Of a stretch of DNA of 64,000 nt, positions 43,997-53,549 are shown piece after piece. The notes below the pieces were generated by a model that did not search any database, was not told the origin of the DNA, and saw nothing but the letters and a program-made list of their open reading frames with translations. Within the stretch, counting starts at the first letter, position 1, and every line of letters starts with the position of its first letter. This DNA is from an uncultured Shimia sp. (GTDB taxonomy: Bacteria > Pseudomonadota > Alphaproteobacteria > Rhodobacterales > Rhodobacteraceae). The DNA is taken from contig CALCOY010000070.1 of the NCBI GenBank assembly GCA_937897325.1, positions 1-64,000 of the forward strand. The letters are read 5' to 3'. A program made the translations under genes and the position numbers.

Positions 43997-44104
43997 ATGA
44001 AAGCCCCCAGAACTTTGTCTTCCTGCGATCACTTGCCTTCAGGAGAATTCCTTGGATCGCTCGACTTTATGTTCAACGAACAGTTCGATGCGGAGGATGC
44101 CTAG
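43997..44104 (+). CDS. Possible 35-residue leader or small protein
   Basis: An ATG at 43997 opens a 35-codon frame (begins MKAPRTLSSCDHLP, ends NEQFDAEDA) that stops at TAG overlapping the GTG start of the VOC gene by one base. GAGGATGG lies a few bases upstream of the ATG. It could be a translated leader coupled to the VOC gene or the shortened N-terminus of an SRPBCC/VOC relative. No family recognised. Confidence 0.4.
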   Translation: MKAPRTLSSCDHLPSGEFLGSLDFMFNEQFDAEDA

Positions 44105-44565
44105 TGGAAAAAATCCGCACCTGCCTGTGGTTTGAAAAAGACGGGGCGGACGCTGCGGCCTTCTACGTCGACCTCCTCCCCGAAAGCAGAATGGAAACCT
44201 TGCTTGCGCCGGATGGTAGCGACCCGCTGCTGATCAATTTTACCTTGGCCGGGGCACCTTATCAGATTCTCAACGGTGGCCCTCATTTCAAATTGACCGA
44301 GGCCGCATCGATCAGCGTTGTTGCCGATGGCCAGGCCGAAATCGACCGGCTCTGGACCGCTCTGACCGCTGATGGCGGGCAGGAAAGTCAATGCGGTTGG
44401 CTAAAGGATCGTTGGGGACTTTCCTGGCAAATCTACCCGCAGATCCTGCTCGACATGCAAGCGGCCGAAGACCAGATCGCCGCCGAGCGTGTCCGCCAAG
44501 CCATGTACAAAATGACGAAAATCAACATTGCCACCCTGGAAGCCGCCTTTGCGGCGCCATTATGA
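44104..44565 (+). CDS. VOC family protein (PhnB-like)
   Basis: Vicinal-oxygen-chelate fold protein, 153 residues, GTG start (VEKIRTCLWFEKDGADAAAFYVDLLPES). Second half: DGGQESQCGWLKDRWGLSWQIYP, the motif of the PhnB/'3-demethylubiquinone-9 3-methyltransferase'-annotated group, whose true function is not methyl transfer. It is followed 13 bp later by a DUF1428 gene and preceded by a possible leader ORF. Controlled probably by the divergent MarR protein. Likely a stress or detoxification protein. Confidence 0.85.
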   Translation: MEKIRTCLWFEKDGADAAAFYVDLLPESRMETLLAPDGSDPLLINFTLAGAPYQILNGGPHFKLTEAASISVVADGQAEIDRLWTALTADGGQESQCGWLKDRWGLSWQIYPQILLDMQAAEDQIAAERVRQAMYKMTKINIATLEAAFAAPL

Positions 44566-44578
44566 GAAAGGAGACCCC

Positions 44579-44932
44579 GTGTCTTACATAACCGTTGCCG
44601 CCTATGCCGTCCCCACGGCCGAAAAGAACGCTTTTATCGCGCATTCGAAGGCACTCACACCGCTTTTTACGAAGCACGGCGCCATCGCTGCCGTCGACGC
44701 CTGGGGGGATGACGTTCCGGACGGCAAAACAACCTCTTTTCCAATGGCCGTGAAATGCGAGGCGGACGAGACAGTCGCCTATTCGCACATCATCTGGCCG
44801 GATAAACAGACGCATGACGCAAATATGCAAACCGTGATGACCGAGATGGAAAAAGCCATGAAGAACCATCCCATGCCCTTCGATGGCAAGCGCATGATAT
44901 TCGCAAGTTTTCAGTCGGTCGTCGAAGCTTAG
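44579..44932 (+). CDS. DUF1428 domain protein
   Basis: A 117-residue dimeric ferredoxin-like-fold protein of the DUF1428 (YbaA) family. It starts with GTG at 44579, nine bases after GAAAGGAG; the earlier in-frame ATG overlaps the VOC gene and has no such site. The sequence SYITVAAYAVPTAEKNAFIAHSKALTPLFTKHG is the family opening, with FPMAVKCEADETVAYSHIIWPDK and PFDGKRMIFASF following. Often found with VOC or PhnB-type genes under MarR control, as here. Function unknown. Confidence 0.88.
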   Translation: MSYITVAAYAVPTAEKNAFIAHSKALTPLFTKHGAIAAVDAWGDDVPDGKTTSFPMAVKCEADETVAYSHIIWPDKQTHDANMQTVMTEMEKAMKNHPMPFDGKRMIFASFQSVVEA

Positions 44933-45412
44933 GGAAGTAGCCAAATCAAACTTCCGCGTCCGTGAAACCGATGTCCGAGATAAGGTAAACAATCGCAGGC
45001 CTAAGTGGGCAAAATCCGCGCTTGCGCAAGGTCCACCACGGCATGAACTGCGGATGCATATTCTCGAAAGCGCATAGTGACGTATCGGCATGCACGGGGC
45101 CTCGCATTGCCGAAATTTGCGTCAGGCGTCATCTCGATAAAGCCCCTGCAATGCATCATATTCTGCATGTGCGGAAATAAGCCTACGCACTGCTTTTTTG
45201 CCGCCAAGCAAGATTGAAAGAACTCGCCTCACAAACCTTAAGTGCGATGCGCAAAGATATGATATTGTGTTAAAACCCTTCTCACTGTTCGTAGTGCACT
45301 CAACAAACACAGCGTCGATCACACCAAAGGTCTGAACACCATTCGTCCAGGTTTACAAATTGTCGCACGGCTGTAAGCCTGCGCAAGAGACTTTGAAGGT
45401 GGAGGGCCGTAG
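44933..45412. other. 480-bp intergenic region upstream of the efflux operon
   Basis: No ORF in it is convincing; short minus-strand frames (45001-45207 and 45122-45322) have no recognisable family and poor codon pattern. The right half is AT-rich (AAAGATATGATATTGTGTTAAAA near 45260) and probably contains the promoter of the RND operon. No clear inverted repeat or terminator was found. Confidence 0.45.
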
Positions 45413-46651
45413 ATGAAGGGGTTTGTGTTTTGGAGCATTTTGACATTGGGACTTTGCGGACAAGCGATTGCACAAAGTGATGTCGTGCGCCCTGCCAAGG
45501 TTTTTACGGTCAAGGCGTCCTCGACCGATGTTCAACGCACGTACCCCGCCATTGTCCTCCCCTCCGCTGAAGTTGAGCTATCCTTTCGGGTCAGCGGTCG
45601 CGTGGTCGAACTGCCTGTGCGGGGTGCCATGCAGGTGCTTGAGGGCGATCTGATCGCAGCGCTTGATCCGCGCGATTTTGAAACGCAGGTCGCTCAATTG
45701 GAAAGTCAGATTGATCAGGCCAACGCAGAGCTAAGTGCGCTGCGCATCGGTGCGCGCGCCGAAGAGATCATTGCGCTTGAAGCCGCCGTTGCCTCCGCTC
45801 AGGCGCAGGTCGATCAAGCCCGCGATCAGGCCGAGCGGACGCGTGAACTGGCCGAGCGTGGCGTCGCGGCCTCCGCACGGCTTGAGCAAGATGAGGCAAG
45901 TCTGCGCGTCGCAGAAGCCAACCTTCAGGCCCAAATGGAGCAATTGCAGATCGGACGCTCTGGCGGACGTCCCGAAGAGATCCAAGCGGCGGAAGCAGCC
46001 ATTCGCGGGCTTCAGGCGCAATTGCAGGTCGCGCGCAACAATCTCGACTACACAACGCTTGAGGCGCCATTCGAAGGGGTGATTGCCCGCCGTGATATTG
46101 AGAACTTTTCCAATGTTCAGGCAGGCCAGAGCGTGGCCCTGCTGCAAGCTCTCAATATTGTTCATCTGTCCTTTGACGTGCCCGGCCCCGATGTGACGCG
46201 CCTAACGGCAAACGGACCGGAGGCGATCACCAACAAGGTCGTCTTTGATGCGCTGCCGGGCCAGATCTTTGATTCTGAAACGGTCGAATTCTCGGTTCAA
46301 GCCGATGCCGCGACGCAAACCTATCGCGGGCGTGTGGCTGTCGCCATTCCCGAAACGGCGTTCATTCTGCCCGGCATGGTCGGACGCGTCATCGCATCGA
46401 CACCCGGCAATGGTCAGGACCTGACCATCCCAATCACCGCCGTCGCAGCGGCAGCTGACGGCGCATCCTTTGTCTGGGTCGTCGGCGAAAACGACAGCGT
46501 CTCGGCGCGCGCGGTTACATTGGGCGATCTGTCCGGCGGCCATGTCATTGTCACCGAGGGCTTGGAGACCGGTGAGATGATTGTCTCGGCCGGTGTCAGC
46601 CAGATCATTGACGGTATGACCATCCGTCCGATCACGCAGATCGGGGGGTAA
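45413..46651 (+). CDS. RND efflux periplasmic adaptor (HlyD/MFP family)
   Basis: Membrane-fusion subunit of a tripartite efflux system, 412 residues. A signal peptide (MKGFVFWSILTLGLCGQAIAQ) precedes the lipoyl half-motif VELSFRVSGRVVELPVRG, a long alpha-hairpin/coiled coil (about residues 100-215, rich in Gln, Glu and Ala) and beta-barrel/membrane-proximal domains (LEAPFEGVIARRDIENFSNVQAGQSV). GGTGGAGGG precedes the ATG. The permease gene follows after 3 bp. No outer-membrane factor gene is in the operon, so a TolC-like partner is presumably encoded elsewhere. Confidence 0.93.
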   Translation: MKGFVFWSILTLGLCGQAIAQSDVVRPAKVFTVKASSTDVQRTYPAIVLPSAEVELSFRVSGRVVELPVRGAMQVLEGDLIAALDPRDFETQVAQLESQIDQANAELSALRIGARAEEIIALEAAVASAQAQVDQARDQAERTRELAERGVAASARLEQDEASLRVAEANLQAQMEQLQIGRSGGRPEEIQAAEAAIRGLQAQLQVARNNLDYTTLEAPFEGVIARRDIENFSNVQAGQSVALLQALNIVHLSFDVPGPDVTRLTANGPEAITNKVVFDALPGQIFDSETVEFSVQADAATQTYRGRVAVAIPETAFILPGMVGRVIASTPGNGQDLTIPITAVAAAADGASFVWVVGENDSVSARAVTLGDLSGGHVIVTEGLETGEMIVSAGVSQIIDGMTIRPITQIGG

Positions 46652-46654
46652 ATC

Positions 46655-49600
46655 ATGGATCTCGCGCGTTTCGCGATTGAAAGGCGGCTGATCTCGGCCG
46701 TTTCGACCTTTCTCATTCTGGTGGCAGGCTACTTTGCCTATACGAACCTGCCACGCTTCGAGGATCCCGAATTCGTCATTCGACAGGCACAGATCATTAC
46801 GCCCTACCCGGGTGCAGGTGCTGAAGAAGTGGCCGAAGAGGTCACCGAGGTTATTGAAAATGCCGTGCAGCAGCTTTCTGGCGTGAAGGAGGTCCGCTCT
46901 GTCTCATCACCTGGGCTGAGCAATGTCACGGTCGAATTCACTATCGCCGAAACGCCGGATCACCCAGAACTGAACCAGAAGTTCACCCAGTTGCGCGCCA
47001 AGATCCGAGACGCGCAGCCAGACTTGCCCCCCAATGCACTGGCGACACAGGTCTTCGATGATTTCGGGGACGTCTATGCGGTCTACTTCGCGGTCGTGGG
47101 GGACGGTTATTCTCTGAACGAGCTCTATGAATACGCCAAGGATCTCCAGCGGGATCTGGTTACGGTCGATGGTGTTTCAAAGGTGGTTCTGAATGGGGTT
47201 CAGGACGAGGTCATCTATGTGGAATATTCCCCTGCCCGCCTGATCGCGCTTGGTCTCGCCCCGGCCGAGATTGCAGACATTCTGTCGGGCCAGAACCTTG
47301 TCACACCGGCGGGTTCCATCAAGGCGGGGCAGACACGGCTGGAGGTGCGTCCGGAAACGGCCGTGGGATCCACGGAAGCGATCGGCGATCTGTTGATCAG
47401 CAATGCGCAAACTGGCGTGTCCTTCCGGCTGTCCGACATCGCAACGGTGACGCGCGGTCTCAAGGAACCTGCCACGACGTTGCTTTATCGCGATGGTCGC
47501 CCGGCAATCGGGATCGGCATCTCAAACACGCTGGGCGGCAACGTGGTCACCATGGGCGAAGCGGTCAAAAGCCGGATGGATAACCTGATTTCTGAGCGTC
47601 CCATCGGCATCGAGATCCTCCCGATCTCGGACCAATCCACAACGGTCGCAACCTCAATCGACGACTTCGTCATGAATGTTGTTCTGGCCCTGGTTATTGT
47701 GGTCGGCACGCTTCTGGTTTTCATGGGTCTGCGGTCCGGCATCCTGATGGGCGGTATCCTTCTGATCACCGTCGCAGGCACGCTGTTCGGCATGTATTTA
47801 TACGGCCTTGACATGCAGCGCATTTCACTTGGTGCGCTGATCATTGCCCTCGGGATGCTGGTCGACAATGCCATCGTCGTCGTCGAAGGCACTCTCGTCC
47901 GGGTTCAGAATGGCGAAGCGCCGGCGCCGGCTGCAAGATCCGTCGTCAGCCAAACCAGATGGCCACTGCTGGGAGGCACGATCGTGGGCCTTCTGGCCTT
48001 CTCGCCGATCGGGTTTTCACCGGATAATACGGGCGAATATGCAGGCAGTCTGTTCTGGACGATCTCCATCGCCTTGCTTTTCTCGTGGCTCATCGCGATA
48101 TGGCTCACCCCATACTTTTGCACACTGATCCTAAAACCCGGCACCCAGAAAGACAGCAAAGAGAATTTTGCCCTCATTTGGTACCGGGGCTTTCTTGGCG
48201 TAGCTATTCGCCTCCGCTATCTGACTGTCGCGCTCGTTATCGGGCTTTTTGTGTCATCTGTCGCGCTCTTCAGCTTTGTGCCGCCCGGTTTTTTTCCATC
48301 CTCAACGCGCGCTCAATTTGTGATCGACTACTTCCTGCCCGAAGGCACGGACATCACCCAGACACAAGCCGACATCCTTGCGATCAGCGACCACGTGCGC
48401 CAGCAAGAAGGTGTCACAGGCACCAATTCGATCATCGGCGGCGGACATTTGCGTTTCATGCTAATCTATGAAGGCGAAAACCAGAATTCAGCCTATGGTC
48501 AGGTGCTGGTCGATGTTGAAGAGTTCGACCGGATCGACGGGCTTCGATCAGAGCTGCAAGCCTGGATCGACGATAAGTTTCCGGCCTCCAACGCCAAGGT
48601 CTGGAAGTTTGTACTGGGCCCGGGGGGTGGATCGAAGATTGAGGCACGGTTCTATGGCCCTGATCCCACCGTCCTCCGCGATTTGTCGGGACAGGCACGC
48701 AAGATCCTTTCGGATGCAGGGGCCATAGCGATCAAGGACAATTGGCGCGAACAGGTGCAGGTCATCCGGCCCGTTGTCAACACCGAAAATGCCCGACGCC
48801 TTGGTCTCACACAAGGCGACATCTCGAACGCGCTTTTTAGCCACCTGAACGGCGCTAATCTGGGGGTTTACCGCGAAGGCGACGAATTGCGCGATATCAT
48901 CATGCGCCCTTTTGAGGCGGATCGCGACGATGTGGGCCAGTTGCGCGACGTTCAGGTCTTCAGTCAGGTCGCGGGCGGCTATATTCCCATCGCGCAGGTC
49001 GTCGATCGTTTCGATCTGGTATTTGAAGCTGGCAACCTGCGCCGTATCGACCGCCAGCTTGCAATCACAGCCCAGGCCGACAATGCACCGGGTGTGCTGT
49101 CGGGCGATCTTTTTGACGAAGTGCGCGAGCCGATTGAAACGATCCCGCTGCCCCCCGGTTACAGGTTGGAGTGGAAAGGGGAATTTGGCGATTCCGCGGA
49201 GGCTAACGAAGGCCTGGCGGGAACTATGCCACTTGGCTTCGGCGCGATGTTCCTTGTCACGCTCTTTCTTTTTAGCGCGTGGCGGCAGACGATCATCATC
49301 TGGCTTGTTGTCCCGCTGGCCCTGATCGGCGTTATCTACGGACTTGCCGGCAGCCAGACCCCGCTAGAGTTCATGGCGATACTTGGCATCCTGTCACTGA
49401 CGGGTATGCTGATCAAAAACGCCATAGTCCTGATAGATGAAACAGACACGCAGATCGGAAACGGCAAGGCACGAATGCAGGCCGTCATCGACAGCGCCGT
49501 CAGCCGGGTGCGCCCGGTGGTCCTTGGTGTCCTGACGACTGTTCTGGGCGTTGTGCCGCTGCTTTGGGATCCGTTCTTCAAATCGCTGGCTGTGGTGATC

Positions 49601-49702
49601 ATCTGCGGGCTCAGCTTTGCGACGATCCTGACGCTGATCATCGTGCCAACGCTCTACAGCATCTTCTTCCGTATCGCCGGCGACGAAACTGCAAAGGCTT
49701 GA
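46655..49702 (+). CDS. Efflux RND transporter permease
   Basis: Proton-driven AcrB-type inner-membrane pump of 1015 residues with the 12-helix, two-large-loop layout. First helix: RRLISAVSTFLILVAGYFAYTNLPRFEDPEF. TM4 reads LGMLVDNAIVVVEGTLVR: one of the two AcrB-like aspartates is kept (VDN where AcrB has VDD). TM10 reads LTGMLIKNAIVLIDETDTQ with the proton-relay Lys. It belongs to the subgroup with VDNAIVVVEG, often with a lipophilic substrate range. Cargo unknown. It ends 12 bp from the convergent MscS gene. Confidence 0.95.
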   Translation: MDLARFAIERRLISAVSTFLILVAGYFAYTNLPRFEDPEFVIRQAQIITPYPGAGAEEVAEEVTEVIENAVQQLSGVKEVRSVSSPGLSNVTVEFTIAETPDHPELNQKFTQLRAKIRDAQPDLPPNALATQVFDDFGDVYAVYFAVVGDGYSLNELYEYAKDLQRDLVTVDGVSKVVLNGVQDEVIYVEYSPARLIALGLAPAEIADILSGQNLVTPAGSIKAGQTRLEVRPETAVGSTEAIGDLLISNAQTGVSFRLSDIATVTRGLKEPATTLLYRDGRPAIGIGISNTLGGNVVTMGEAVKSRMDNLISERPIGIEILPISDQSTTVATSIDDFVMNVVLALVIVVGTLLVFMGLRSGILMGGILLITVAGTLFGMYLYGLDMQRISLGALIIALGMLVDNAIVVVEGTLVRVQNGEAPAPAARSVVSQTRWPLLGGTIVGLLAFSPIGFSPDNTGEYAGSLFWTISIALLFSWLIAIWLTPYFCTLILKPGTQKDSKENFALIWYRGFLGVAIRLRYLTVALVIGLFVSSVALFSFVPPGFFPSSTRAQFVIDYFLPEGTDITQTQADILAISDHVRQQEGVTGTNSIIGGGHLRFMLIYEGENQNSAYGQVLVDVEEFDRIDGLRSELQAWIDDKFPASNAKVWKFVLGPGGGSKIEARFYGPDPTVLRDLSGQARKILSDAGAIAIKDNWREQVQVIRPVVNTENARRLGLTQGDISNALFSHLNGANLGVYREGDELRDIIMRPFEADRDDVGQLRDVQVFSQVAGGYIPIAQVVDRFDLVFEAGNLRRIDRQLAITAQADNAPGVLSGDLFDEVREPIETIPLPPGYRLEWKGEFGDSAEANEGLAGTMPLGFGAMFLVTLFLFSAWRQTIIIWLVVPLALIGVIYGLAGSQTPLEFMAILGILSLTGMLIKNAIVLIDETDTQIGNGKARMQAVIDSAVSRVRPVVLGVLTTVLGVVPLLWDPFFKSLAVVIICGLSFATILTLIIVPTLYSIFFRIAGDETAKA

Positions 49703-49714
49703 AGACCTACCTGC

Positions 49715-52102
49715 CTACCTGTCGTCCTTCGAAGGCACGTCTTCGGCCATCTGCTCTTGTGCTGCCTGCGAGGCCGCCGCAGCGATTGCGGCCTTGTCTT
49801 CTTCGGTCAGCTCGTCCTTGCTGTCGAGACCGGGGATGGCAACGCGCACCTCACGGCGGGCAAAATCGATGCCCGCCTCACCAAAGGCCGCACTGACCCG
49901 GTTGAAGACTTCCTTGCGGATCATGAATTGCTTGCCCGGTTTGGCCATGAACTTGCCCCGGATCACCATCCCCACATCGTCGATCTCAAGCACACCTTGC
50001 GACTTGAACGGCTGGAGGAAGTCCTGCCCCAGATCCGGATGCTCCAGCATTTCGGCGCCGATCTTCTTGAAGATCTTCTTCACCTTGTTGGGGTCGGTGT
50101 CGAAGGGCACGGTAAAGCGCAACTTCATGATTACCCAATCCCGCGAGAAGTTGGTGATCTTGGGGATCTCTCCGTATGGGATTGTGTGAACCGGGCCCTT
50201 GTGATGACGCAACTGCAACGATCGCAGGGATATCTTCTCGACCGTGCCCATTGTCCCGTCGATCTCAACATACTCGCCGCTGCGAAAGGCGTCATCGACC
50301 AGAAAGAAGATGCCGGACACAACATCCGTCACCAGTTTCTGCGCGCCAAAGCCGATGGCCAGGCCCACGATCCCGGCCCCGGCAAGAAGCGGGGTCGTAT
50401 CGATACCCACATTGCCAAGCGCCAGAAGCACGAAGACGACGATGATCGCCACGCGCGTCACAAACAGGATCAAGGGCAGCACCGTCGACAGACGAGATCC
50501 ACCTGCTCCGCCGCCGTCCCCACCAAAGTCAGCATTGTCGGGATCGTAGCCTGATGCAGTGATTTCGGCGGCCAGCTTCCGGTTGATGTAAAGCGAGGTG
50601 ATCTCGTAGATGAGATACCCCACCGCCAGGATCATCATAAACTCGATCAGCCGCCCCGCGAGTTGAACCCCGACACCCGCCGCAGCGAGGTTTGACAGAT
50701 CGATCTGCCAGATTCGTGCAATGGCCAGCACCACCAGAACAAATACAATGACACGCCCGATGCGCACATAACTGCTGCGAAGCGAGGTGTAAGCCCGCTC
50801 GGCCAGGGGCCCCTCACCGGCCATTGGGGGCATCAGGTGACGGACCAACCCTCGGATGACCGTGTCCATCACCGGTGCGAAAGAGATCAGGATGATCATC
50901 CAGATATGCGGATACTTTTGAAGCAGATCGAACCGTCCGTACCCCGCCAGGATCTCGACGATCCACCAGGTCAGTACCGTTGCAAGGATCACAAACCACG
51001 GATAAGCCCGAGACGCCCATGCCTGCCCCTCGGATACATCAGACCCCGGCCCCCGCATCATCATCGTCATCCCAGGCCGGTACCGCCAGACTGCCCAGAT
51101 CACATAAAGATGCACAGCGAGGTTGAGCCAGAACCCCAGACGAGAACTGCCGAAAGTCTCGCCCGTCATGACCAGAAAACCCGGCGCCCAGAACGTCAGC
51201 CCCAAAAGAAGTGCGAGACCTATCTGATGAAGATAAAGCCCCCGCGCTGTTTGCTCATCCACCGTAACGATCCGGAATGCAGGCCGTCGTGGGGCAAGGA
51301 AGAAGCGTCCGATGGCCGCCGCAATCCGCGGCAGAACCACCAGATTTCCCCAGATCGGCTCCATGTAGCGCACGATAACATCGGCCTGTGCATGGGATTC
51401 CAACATAGCCTGACCAATCAACCGGCCTGCGAGGTTTCCAATGACACCAGCGGCCAGAAAGAAGATGAAAACCGCCACGAAATCTGCGGTCAGACGCTTG
51501 CTAAGAAAGCTCAGCGTCTGGCGCAGATTCGGGTTCGTCTGATCCATATCGATGCGGGTGACCCAGTCGCGGATCATGCGCCGGAACACCAGTTCAACCG
51601 CAAGCGCGCCACTCAGAGCGATTGACATCGTGATGATCATGAAAGGCAATCCGCCCGGACCCAACTGCGCGAGAAATACGCCGAAGGCCCGCTCAATCGT
51701 ATTGCCAAGCTGGGGCAATCTTCGGACTGCCTCACTCACCGAATTGACGACACCCACGGTGGCCAGGTTGAACAGTTCTGAAAGGCCTCCCGCACCTTCC
51801 GCAGCCTCGCCTTCCTGCTCTGCAGCCACAGCATCAAGCCGGTCGAGCAAAAGCTGACGCACTTCGGCATCCGACAGGGTTGACAACAGTTCGCGTGCAC
51901 CCTCCCGGGTCAGAACATCCGGTAGCTCAACCGCCGCATCCTCCTCCGCCACTGCTTCCGTCCCTTGCAACAACGTCTGGGCATCAAGATCAGCGACAAA
52001 AAGAAGGCTGCTTGCCACCAAAATGAAAGCGGAAAGAAGGATGCGCAAGCTTTGTCTCCGGATATCTGGACCGCTGAGGAAAGAGTTTGTAAGCCGTGAC
52101 AC
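49715..52102 (-). CDS. Large mechanosensitive ion channel (MscS family)
   Basis: MscS-type channel of 795 residues, much larger than the 286-residue E. coli MscS. An N-terminal signal (LRILLSAFILVASSLLFVADLDA) is followed by a periplasmic stretch and about eight extra membrane segments. The channel core is GIDTTPLLAGAGIVGLAIGFGAQKLVTDVVSGIFFLVDD, with the pore-lining Gly/Ala helix, then the beta domain (SGEYVEIDGTMGTVEKISLRSLQLRHHKG). The C-terminus is charged (SKDELTEEDKAAIAAAASQ). Probably protects against osmotic downshift. Multi-TM architecture resembles MscK/YnaI-type channels. Likely downstream of gltS. Confidence 0.92.
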   Translation of the reverse strand: MSRLTNSFLSGPDIRRQSLRILLSAFILVASSLLFVADLDAQTLLQGTEAVAEEDAAVELPDVLTREGARELLSTLSDAEVRQLLLDRLDAVAAEQEGEAAEGAGGLSELFNLATVGVVNSVSEAVRRLPQLGNTIERAFGVFLAQLGPGGLPFMIITMSIALSGALAVELVFRRMIRDWVTRIDMDQTNPNLRQTLSFLSKRLTADFVAVFIFFLAAGVIGNLAGRLIGQAMLESHAQADVIVRYMEPIWGNLVVLPRIAAAIGRFFLAPRRPAFRIVTVDEQTARGLYLHQIGLALLLGLTFWAPGFLVMTGETFGSSRLGFWLNLAVHLYVIWAVWRYRPGMTMMMRGPGSDVSEGQAWASRAYPWFVILATVLTWWIVEILAGYGRFDLLQKYPHIWMIILISFAPVMDTVIRGLVRHLMPPMAGEGPLAERAYTSLRSSYVRIGRVIVFVLVVLAIARIWQIDLSNLAAAGVGVQLAGRLIEFMMILAVGYLIYEITSLYINRKLAAEITASGYDPDNADFGGDGGGAGGSRLSTVLPLILFVTRVAIIVVFVLLALGNVGIDTTPLLAGAGIVGLAIGFGAQKLVTDVVSGIFFLVDDAFRSGEYVEIDGTMGTVEKISLRSLQLRHHKGPVHTIPYGEIPKITNFSRDWVIMKLRFTVPFDTDPNKVKKIFKKIGAEMLEHPDLGQDFLQPFKSQGVLEIDDVGMVIRGKFMAKPGKQFMIRKEVFNRVSAAFGEAGIDFARREVRVAIPGLDSKDELTEEDKAAIAAAASQAAQEQMAEDVPSKDDR

Positions 52103-52189
52103 GCCTTGTCATCCTTTTCAATCAAAGGGTTGGCGCCCTTGCCGCAAGCGCTCAAAAAGTGTTGCCGCCACGCAAGCGCAGATCCGGAT

Positions 52190-53395
52190 CTACAATCCGA
52201 CGAAAAATCGAATGACAAACGCATTGGCCAGATCCACAAAAAAGGCCGAGACCAAGGGCAGTACGATGAAGGCCAGAGGGGCAGCGCCATAGCGCTTTGT
52301 CACCGAAGACATGTTTGCAATCGCTGTAGGAGTAGCCCCAAGGGCGAAGCCTGCAAAACCAGCACTCAGGACCGCTGCAGTGTAGTTGCGCCCGACCAGG
52401 CGAAACACCACGAAAGCGATGAAACAGACGGTCATAACGACCTGCATCGCCAATACAGTCAGTATTGGCCCACCCAGATCTGACAGCGTCCAAAGCTGCA
52501 TGCTCATCAACGACATCGCAAGAAAGATCGACAGGCTGTAGTCGGAAATCGTCGCCAGCGCCCGACTGCCCGAGGGCCAAGTGATGTACGGAAAGATGTA
52601 GGGGAACGTGTTCGACATCACGATCCCAACCAGCAGACAAGGTACGAATAACGGCAGTTGGACGCCCATTTCCATGACGATCTGATGCGCAATAAATCCA
52701 AAAAATATTGCAACATGGGCCGCAAGTGTCGCGCGCATCAGGCTGATATGATTGACCACATCCGCAGGCTCGCCATGTTCTTCGAATTCAAGGCCGACAA
52801 TAGGCGGCGCGTCACGCGGTCCTTCAAGCTTGTTGCGGTCAATCAGACGCTTTGCAATCGGTCCGCCGATCACCGCTGCAAGAACCAGACCCAGCGTCGC
52901 GGCTGCGATCCCAACCTCATCAGCAGCCGCAAAGCCGGTCACTTCCTCGATCTGCGGCCCCCAGGCGATAGCCGTTCCGTGCCCGCCAATCAACGCGGCT
53001 GAACCCAAAAGAACCGCAATCGGCAAGGGCAAATCGAAAAGCAACGCGCCAAGCAGTCCGACGAGGTTCTGAAGCAGCATGAAACCCAGCGTCAGAACCA
53101 GGAGCATCAGCAAGAGCCGTCCGCCCTTAAAAAGGTCTGTGATCCGCGCATTCAGGCCAATCGTCGAAAAGAACAGGACCAGAAGGTAGTCGCGCACCGA
53201 CAGATCAAAAACAATCTGCTGGCCGGTCAACTGGAAAAAACCCCAGGTCATCAGCGCCACTGCGATGCCACCCGACACAGGTTCGGGGATGTTGTAGTCG
53301 CGCAGAAAAGCCACGCTGCGTGTTAGAAAGGCCCCTAGGAAGAACACAATCATTCCAAGGGTGACGGCCACGAAGGCCGGAACAATGATTTCCAC
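52190..53395 (-). CDS. gltS: Sodium/glutamate symporter
   Basis: Inner-membrane Na+-coupled glutamate carrier, 401 residues, the same length as E. coli GltS. Features: FVAVTLGMIVFFLGAFLTRSVAFL at the start, NIPEPVSGGIAVAL, the re-entrant loop GSAALIGGHGTAIAWGPQ, and the second repeat FAGFALGATPTAIANMSSVTKRYGAAPLAFIVLPLVSAFFVDLANAFVIRFFVGL (C-terminal, shortened here). The start at 53395 is typical. 87 bp separate it from the MscS gene on the same strand. Glutamate is an osmolyte, so pairing with an osmotic channel is plausible. Confidence 0.94.
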   Translation of the reverse strand: MEIIVPAFVAVTLGMIVFFLGAFLTRSVAFLRDYNIPEPVSGGIAVALMTWGFFQLTGQQIVFDLSVRDYLLVLFFSTIGLNARITDLFKGGRLLLMLLVLTLGFMLLQNLVGLLGALLFDLPLPIAVLLGSAALIGGHGTAIAWGPQIEEVTGFAAADEVGIAAATLGLVLAAVIGGPIAKRLIDRNKLEGPRDAPPIVGLEFEEHGEPADVVNHISLMRATLAAHVAIFFGFIAHQIVMEMGVQLPLFVPCLLVGIVMSNTFPYIFPYITWPSGSRALATISDYSLSIFLAMSLMSMQLWTLSDLGGPILTVLAMQVVMTVCFIAFVVFRLVGRNYTAAVLSAGFAGFALGATPTAIANMSSVTKRYGAAPLAFIVLPLVSAFFVDLANAFVIRFFVGL

Positions 53396-53549
53396 AAAGA
53401 AGTCCTGCGCGCTGTCCCAAGGGCCGACGTATAGATTCCGGCTGCACAGTCAACATGAATGGACAACTTTTGCTGCCAATGCAAATACCCGGCTTGGCCG
53501 CCCGCCCTATCCTGGGCTATCCGAGGTCTCAACCTGACCGGAGGCGCGC

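Noticed and set aside
45001-45322. Two minus-strand frames of about 67 codons upstream of the efflux operon
   Set aside because: No motif, no ribosome binding site, and they overlap each other in different frames.
50837-51625. 262-codon plus-strand frame
   Set aside because: Antisense to the MscS gene; Pro/His/Asp/Arg-rich text typical of a mirror frame.
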